Assembly (NCBI RefSeq): GCF_041146795.1
Contig: NC_135172.1
Coordinates: forward strand, 39,455,623 to 39,519,622
Length of the DNA: 64,000 bases
From: Maylandia zebra
Taxonomy: Eukaryota > Chordata > Actinopteri > Cichliformes > Cichlidae
Reading direction: 5' to 3'
Made by a program: the position numbers and the translations under genes. Positions 35,861 to 64,000 of the stretch are shown one piece after another; position 1 is the first letter of the stretch; each line of letters starts with the position of its first letter. The notes under the pieces were generated by a model. That model did not search any database and had not been told where the DNA came from. It worked only from the letters and a program-made list of their open reading frames with translations.

Positions 35861-38341
35861 AAAAACATTATTGCTAGTTACATAATTCATTCATAAATGA
35901 GAATGTGCAACTTTAAGAGCCAAGGCAAAGAGATTACATTAGTCAACAATCTGGTTTTTTCCTTCCCATTAGTGTATCTGATGATGGCGTTGGAGGATTT
36001 CTGTTCAGCTAACTTGGTTTTGCTTTCAATTAAGACAAACTGTTTTCAATCAAACAAAAAAAGAAAAAAAAAAAAAAAGATTGCATATGCATTCACCCAG
36101 AGCACCCAAAACAATTGAACCCAAATCAATATATATATAAAAAATAATAATACATAAAACCATTAAAATTAACAAATATTCTCTTGTATATATAGTTTAA
36201 ATGTGCTTTTACTTTTTTCTTGATTTTATCTAATAGATTCTGGTCTATGCCTCTCTTTCTAACACTAGCCCTCGCTCGCTATCATTTTCATCTTTCAGTC
36301 AGTCCAATCTTGAAGACAGCTCGTTAATTTGAGAAAAGGAGGCTGTCATATTTCAACTGGCATGAAAAAAGGAGGTTAAAAAAAGAAAAGAAAAATCACA
36401 CTTTACAACCCCGTAGTGCTTCTTTTAATCATCCACGCAGTAAGTATCTACATCTCACTCGGCACTAAGAATAAGCATTCCTCTTCAGAACAAACATCGT
36501 ACTAAAGAAATGTGGGCAAAAAAAAAAAAAAAAACAGACAGCACTGTGTCGATCTGTAGTCTTAAAGCCAGGCAGGTTATGGATTTGTGAAGCAGTGAGT
36601 TATACAGAACTCAAGAGTTTAATTTAAAAAAAGAAAAAAAAAAGAAATATCCAATAACATACAAGATTGCATATTCTTGCAGAATAAAAACTTCTGAGTT
36701 CTATATACAGTACTCCCAAATTGTACACTGCTGTGAAAAAACAAAACAAAAAAAAACAACTTGACCAGTTACCCAGGTCACGCTGGACACACCCATGAGA
36801 CCCATCCTGAATAAGCGAGGCACTCCAGTTAGCCCACGATTAAAGACAATCTTGCATATGTACACATTCATAAGATTATGGACCTGCAGATAAGGAAATG
36901 CGCCCACCGGATCCTTGAGATATCCACTAAGAATTACCAAGAAAAAGGGGGGTGCATTTAACAGAAAGATCACTTTAGAAATTGCCGTCTGTTCCAACAA
37001 GGAGGAGGAGGAGAATCATTCGTCTGCTTTATTTCTGGCTGTATAACTAACCTTGTACAGTTGTGGATCATCACAATCAAATGCAGAAAAAAGCAGCACG
37101 CCCGTGCATCTTTGGGCTGTCACCAACACAAGATGCCAACAGAACAAAGCGGATGACAAGTTTTCAGTGTGGCTGCTGGAGAAAAGTCTGAGTGTGCCAT
37201 GTTGCGCGTTAGCAGTGGCAGTCACAGCAGTAGCAGTGTCATTTGGCACGCGTACGTAACTAAAAGTACACAGCAAAGCGAGTAGAGGAACAACCGCTAC
37301 CAAAACAGAAGCAGAAGCTGTACACATATCTAATTAGACAGATAAATACAAGATCCCAGCGATAGGAAATTACTCATATTTTGTAGTGTGTGACCATTAA
37401 GGAAAGAGAGAGAGAGAGAAAACCTTGATTTCTTCAAAACAGAGTGTGTTAGCCATTTATGGAAAATCTCACCATAAAGTGTCCTGATATGATTCCAACA
37501 GTTCCTTTTTAATTTGTTTAATTAGTCTTTGCTCTGACCTCCGAGAAAATACCAAAGAAGCCACAGTCTCAAAGAAAGAGAGCATTAGTGTTGTCCAAGC
37601 AAGCTGTAGTGCTGATGGAGTGGTTTTGGAGTCAAGTGGTCGTAGTGTCACATCCGGCTGTCAACAGGGAATGCAGAGCATCGTCAGTTTTCCATATGGT
37701 TTCATTCGAGTGTTTGAACTGCAATGGAGGAATGTAACAGAGAGAGAGGGAAGAAGAGAAGCTGCAAGAGAGTGAGTGTAAGGGATGAAGTTTAGTCATG
37801 TCGGTAGTGTAGCGGTAGTCCCCCATTGTCAGTTCAGCAAGGGCAGTAAGTGGGAGGAGGCTGTCGTCTTGTGATGCACACAATCAGTTTTTCTGCAAGA
37901 GAAGAAGAGGTACAAGTGTGTGAACGGATCACATGGAGCGGCTAAGGGCGAGGCAGCCATGCCTGGGTGGAAAGAATCACACTTTTAAAGAAAAATTAAT
38001 TATTTAAAAAATACAATACAGTGAGTAAAAACGTTACTTAACATTGGACAAAACGAAAAATTACAAACTGTGCAAAGCAGAGGTAACAAAAAATATGTGT
38101 ATATAAGATCCAAGGAACCACAAAAAATAAAGATTTGACACTTTTCACCAGCAGGGGGAGCAAAACAGTCTAAAAATAGTAAAATGGAAGCTCATTAAAA
38201 ATCCAAATCACAATTAGAAACACACAAATATTCACAAATCTTACTACAAAACTAATATTAGGCCATGCGGTGAGTTGTGAGAGCAGCCAGTGGGACACAC
38301 ATACCATGCGGTGACATGCAGTGTGACACAGTGGGTGTAGC
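35861..38341 (-). other. ctnnd1: Presumed ctnnd1 3' UTR, probably with one spliced UTR intron
   Basis: Downstream of the stop, a donor-like ATG-GTATGTGTG lies at about 38295-38307, and a strong acceptor (pyrimidine-rich tract ending CTTGCAG) lies just above about 37893. The 3' UTR may therefore be spliced, with the last exon running from about 37893 down to the polyadenylation signal. Small open frames here have no family match. A (GA)n tract lies near 37403-37420. Confidence 0.4.
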
Positions 38342-60079
<21,738 letters not shown>

Positions 60080-60086
60080 TCACACG
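60080..60086 (-). other. ctnnd1: 5' UTR portion of the ctnnd1 first coding exon and its acceptor
   Basis: A pyrimidine-rich tract ending CTGCTCTCAG precedes seven bases, CGTGTGA, and then the ATG. The UTR is therefore spliced from non-coding exons further upstream (above 60.09 kb), which cannot be located by sequence alone. Confidence 0.6.
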
Positions 60087-63000
60087 CTGAGAGCAGAGCA
60101 CAGGACAGGAAAGGATAGGACAGAGTCAACACCAGAGAGCAAGATGAGATACAACCAACACCAGGATTTAACAAAGAACAGACAGAATCACCCAAGTACA
60201 AAACATATAAAAAGAAGAGCTGGCACAGTGTGCCTGGAAAGTGCTAATGAAGTTGATATTTAGAGGCTAAAAAGCAGCTGGAGCTGACGCAGGGAGGCAA
60301 AGCGAGGCGAGATCAACGAGGGAACAGGAGCGAGAAAACGTGATTAGGTTAGAGCATGTGTGAGAAATGCTGCAAGGATGAGCAGTAAAAAGAAAGCATA
60401 TTTATTTCATTAAAAAAAGATTATTCAATTCAAACTCAAGGTGGAACCAGCAAAGCAGCCATGGATGAAAGCTCCCATCACCTTTTTTTTTTTTTTTTTT
60501 TTCCTTTTTCCCCTCCATCTACTCCTGTGCTGGGTTAAAAATAATAAGCGCGATGCATGATGAGAGAGAGAATTACAGCGTGTTTTCAGCTGCAGCGTGT
60601 GGAGCTTGTTAGCACTTGCTCACTCCAAAAATGCAGATGAAGTGAGAAAGGAAGAGGGAGATGAGTGCGAGAGCAGAGAGAGGAGATATCATGAGACAAG
60701 AGTCATGCCAGCAAGTTAAACTAAATTTAAAAAGCCTGAGGTGTTTAAAACTCTCAGGGTGTGACCTCCACAGCAAGGAGATGACAGAAAGTCCTGCATC
60801 CCTGACGAGGGAAAAAGTCAACATGTGTGAAAGCACTGTTCAATACTGCCATGACAATGATGAATACATGCAAATTACCTAGACAAGTCCTCTGTATTTA
60901 ACCTCATTAATTTACCTGTTAAATTATTGTATGGATTGTGGGACAAGACCCTGCCACTTTTCCAATTCTGACTGACCACCTTTGTGTCTATTACACAGTT
61001 ACTCTAAAGGGAGTCTGGGCTAATATTGCTATAGGAAAGCAAACTATGCTTTGCCAGTTTGCTGATGTGTTAAACAAGGGGGGCTCCAAATCGTTTTAGT
61101 TAATGCCCCACATGCAGCTTTACCAGTAAAACAATGATTTCATAACAAACAATTTAAAATAGCAACCCTCAAAGGGCATGTATACTCTAAAAGGTTATTA
61201 AAAAGCTGAAACTGTAAGCCCAAGTGTAACACACCCGCCTCTCCACTTACTTGTAACTAAAATAAAGCATCATCTTTGCTAAAATATGTCTCATTTGAAG
61301 CGTGAGTCGTAAAAAAGAAAGAAAGAGAGATGACATGACAATATATTGAGACATGAAAAACACTTTTTACAACAGTAAGTGTGATTTTAAAATCATCTAA
61401 TTTTTTCCACATTCATTGCATCTGCCCTCATTACATGTGCATTTACAGTGGAAAGGCATAAAAACCCTCACTCCGAAGTAACCACTCCAATGCAGGTATT
61501 TGCTACTCTTACCAAAGACATCCTGAAGGAAGTCCTAAAGGGATGCTTCCCATACACAAATTACCTAATAAAAAACTGCCTTTAGTTCTTGCTCGAGTCT
61601 CTAGCTCAGTTTAAGATGTTTGCTTCTTTAGTGCTATTGATTCACTATCCTGCTTCATTAAAAAAAAAAAAAAAAAAAGTTCCAATGTTAAAGTCTATTT
61701 CTGCCACAATCTGATTAATAGTCACACTATAAGAATCTCAGAGAAACACAAGCTTGAATGGCTTTCAGACTTTAAATGTAAATAATCTTTTTAACTAGAA
61801 CTTCCTGCTGCTCCTACTGTGCTTTTAACTTTGCAACCATGGTGGGTTTACCAGTTACTTGAATATAAATAATATTGTCTGACAAAGTAAAGATGAAACC
61901 TGCAACATGCTCATACAATTCAAAATAACCAACAGATTTATATAAAACTTTTACTTATGTAAGCAATAAATCCTGAGCAACAGAGAAAAGTGCTAGCAAA
62001 GAAAAAAGCTGTAGCTGCAAAGGAAAGTAAGTACAAAACTTGTTGGGGGGGGTTTTAAACATAAACTTGGATTTTATGAAGGAAATGCATCATGAAAAAC
62101 CACAGATGACCTAAGCCTAAATTACAGAGGCAAGATAAAAAGGAAAGGTCCTTCTAGCCCAAATTAGGACAATGACAAAGTCCTTTTTCTGAGACGCTGA
62201 CCCTCAGCAGGGACACTGGTGAGGAAGGAATGAGGAATTTAGGAGATGATTGCTTCAGCAGTGTCTGTCTAATAACGAGATGACAGGAGTGTGGCTCTTC
62301 TCCAACCCAGAGCAAAAACTGTTTTGTACCTCAAAGTTCACTGAGTCATGTAGATCAAATCTGCTCTCCATCCAAATATACAAGACGCTTGGAGCAAACA
62401 AAGACTCCAGTCAAAAGCCCGAGCGCACACTTACACCAGCACAAGTGTGTGTTCACATCTGTGTGAGGGCGAGTGTGTGAGTGTATGTGGGTCAGAGACT
62501 AAATAAAGGTGGCAAGTGAGTCCGGCTGACACCGCTTTTATCCTTGAATACTCAAACAGATACGCAGCTGCTTTAGGCAAATTTAATGCTGTTTAATTTT
62601 GTTCCCTGGAAAAGTAAATAGACACATTTCTGAACAAACGCATATGAGCCGCACAAAAAAAACACATGCACACACACACACGTCCTGCCATTGTCATACA
62701 TTCCACAGTAAGATTTAGCGTGTCATATCCTGTCTCAGCTGTTGGAAGCTGTCCTAAAAAGGGAGCCCTTCATTCTTTCTTTTGTGCGCTCTCATCTGTC
62801 TTCGACAACAATGTTTTCCCCCCCAGACAAACATTTAAATCTTGGAAACGGAGCATAGGCACTGTTTTTTTTCTACAACCCAATCAGGGCGTCCGGGGCT
62901 CACAAACTAACAGATGTTTTAGTGTCAGAGTTTCTGCCAGAGGTACCTGATACATTTACCTGGTACATTAGTTTACTTCACAGTTTTTTATCCCAACTGT

Positions 63001-63796
63001 TCAATGTTCCTCAAAATAAATTTAGATGTTTAAACCTTAGAAATACAAAGGAAATCAAGTCGACTTGTTTGAAAGTAAGAGAACAGTCAACACTAAGCGA
63101 CATTAAACATCTGCCATACATGCATTGTGCATATAGTCAAGACCCATTCCAAACGTTCTGATTATCATACTTTAACCTGTGCGTAAGACTGTAAACTAAT
63201 GTGATATTGTGTGTGCAGTGTGTGACACAAAGTGCTAGCACCAGAACCCTTCCTTGCAGGTTAACATAACGTGCATCAACAATGCTCCAGTCGAGTTGTT
63301 TTCTTCTCAGTCTACTCTCATTCAGCCTAAATACAAGTGTCCATTTTCTAAATTTCTAGAAACCCACAACCAAGCTTCTGTCCTCAGTTCTACTTTCCAC
63401 CTTGCTTCTTTACAACTTTGTATCACAGAGAGACAGGTGTGCAACGTCTTAGAACTTCGTACATTGATAAAATAAGCAAATAATTAATTTAACAAATTGG
63501 TATTTCTAGTGCTAACCAAGCAGCAACATTCAACCACTAATGGTAACAGGAGACTAGGCGAGCCAACGGGCATGGAAAATATTGATGGTAATGCTGTATG
63601 GTCTCGAGGGTAACAACATCCTTGTCAGAAAGCCATTTCTGTTTCTCTAAGCCTCAACAGTTTTAGTGTAGGGATCTTTTTGCACCACTCCGCTGAACTT
63701 TATAGATGAGCTGTGGTTCACCTCATATATCAGCTTTTAGAATCTGAATTTGCCTCATATCTTACTTTTCCCTAGAGGCAATAATAACAAGAGCTG
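60087..63796. other. Region upstream of the ctnnd1 start exon
   Basis: No coding exons were recognised on either strand. It should hold ctnnd1 5' UTR introns or exons and promoter(s). Poly(T) at 60484-60502 and poly(A) near 61661-61678 are the only clear repeats. Short frames here have no family features. Confidence 0.45.
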
Positions 63797-63925
63797 TGTT
63801 AGCCCTGTGACAGCCTGGCAACCTGGTCAGGGTGTGTCCTGCTGTTCACCCTATGACAGCAGCAATAGGCTCCAGCACTCCTGAACCAGGAAAGTGAAAG
63901 AAAATGGATAAATGAATGGATGGTT
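63797..63925 (-). mobile_element. LINE 3' UTR-like dispersed repeat
   Basis: The minus strand reads GGAGTGCTGGAGCCTATTGC, then TGTCATAGGGTGAACAGCAG and CCAGGTTGCCAGGCTGTCAC. It is a diverged inverted relative of the repeat at 26179-26392, with a (CATT)n-type end. Confidence 0.55.
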
Positions 63926-64000
63926 AAAGGCCTCATCATGTGATCATAATTTGATCTGAACCATAACGAACGGAAAGTTGCTGTTGTCCCTCGGTGGGAC

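Overview
The window is vertebrate nuclear DNA, almost certainly from a ray-finned (teleost, probably percomorph) fish. Short coding exons are split by GT-AG introns, and the space between them holds microsatellites and fossils of typical fish transposons (Tc1-like, Pogo-like, piggyBac-like, hAT-type MITEs, L2/CR1-type LINEs, Rex6/Dong-like LINEs). No prokaryotic features, CRISPR arrays or tRNA/rRNA genes were seen.

Four protein-coding genes were reconstructed exon by exon. All lie on the minus strand, head to tail. In the order of transcription (right to left) they are: ctnnd1 (p120-catenin, 20 coding exons, 60079 to 38342, 917 aa); btbd18 (BTB-domain nuclear protein, 6 coding exons, 31582 to 19551, 1226 aa); timm10 (mitochondrial small Tim chaperone, 2 exons, 18008 to 15373, 88 aa); and unc93b1 (Toll-like-receptor trafficking chaperone, 12 coding exons, 10388 to 818, 624 aa). 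In all four genes the intron phases close exactly and the summed exon lengths are multiples of three. The BTBD18-CTNND1 neighbourhood with TIMM10 nearby matches human 11q12.1. UNC93B1 lies elsewhere on human 11q, so its position beside timm10 is a fish-type arrangement.

Layout: 1-12.9 kb, unc93b1 with a likely non-coding first exon and an IRF/PU.1-like promoter motif pair. 13-15.3 kb, a TG microsatellite with a telomere-like dispersed repeat and a Tc1 relic. 14.5-18.2 kb, timm10. 18.7-19.1 kb, another Tc1 relic. 19.5-34.6 kb, btbd18; one of its introns (24.8-30.2 kb) carries a Pogo-like element split by a LINE, plus a TTAA-bounded piggyBac-like element ending at the splice donor of coding exon 3. 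34.6-35.85 kb, intergenic, with a Rex6-like fragment. 35.85-60.1 kb, the ctnnd1 3' UTR and coding exons, with Tc1, LINE and Rex6-like insertions in introns. 60.1-64 kb, sequence upstream of the ctnnd1 start, with no coding sequence recognised.

The genes do not form a pathway. They act in cell adhesion, germline transcription, mitochondrial import and innate immunity. The most unusual features are the nested transposons, a 120-bp perfect direct repeat bracketing a Rex6-like insertion in ctnnd1 intron 1, the TTAA element abutting a btbd18 splice donor, and the conserved 18-nt microexon of ctnnd1. No wholly new system was found.
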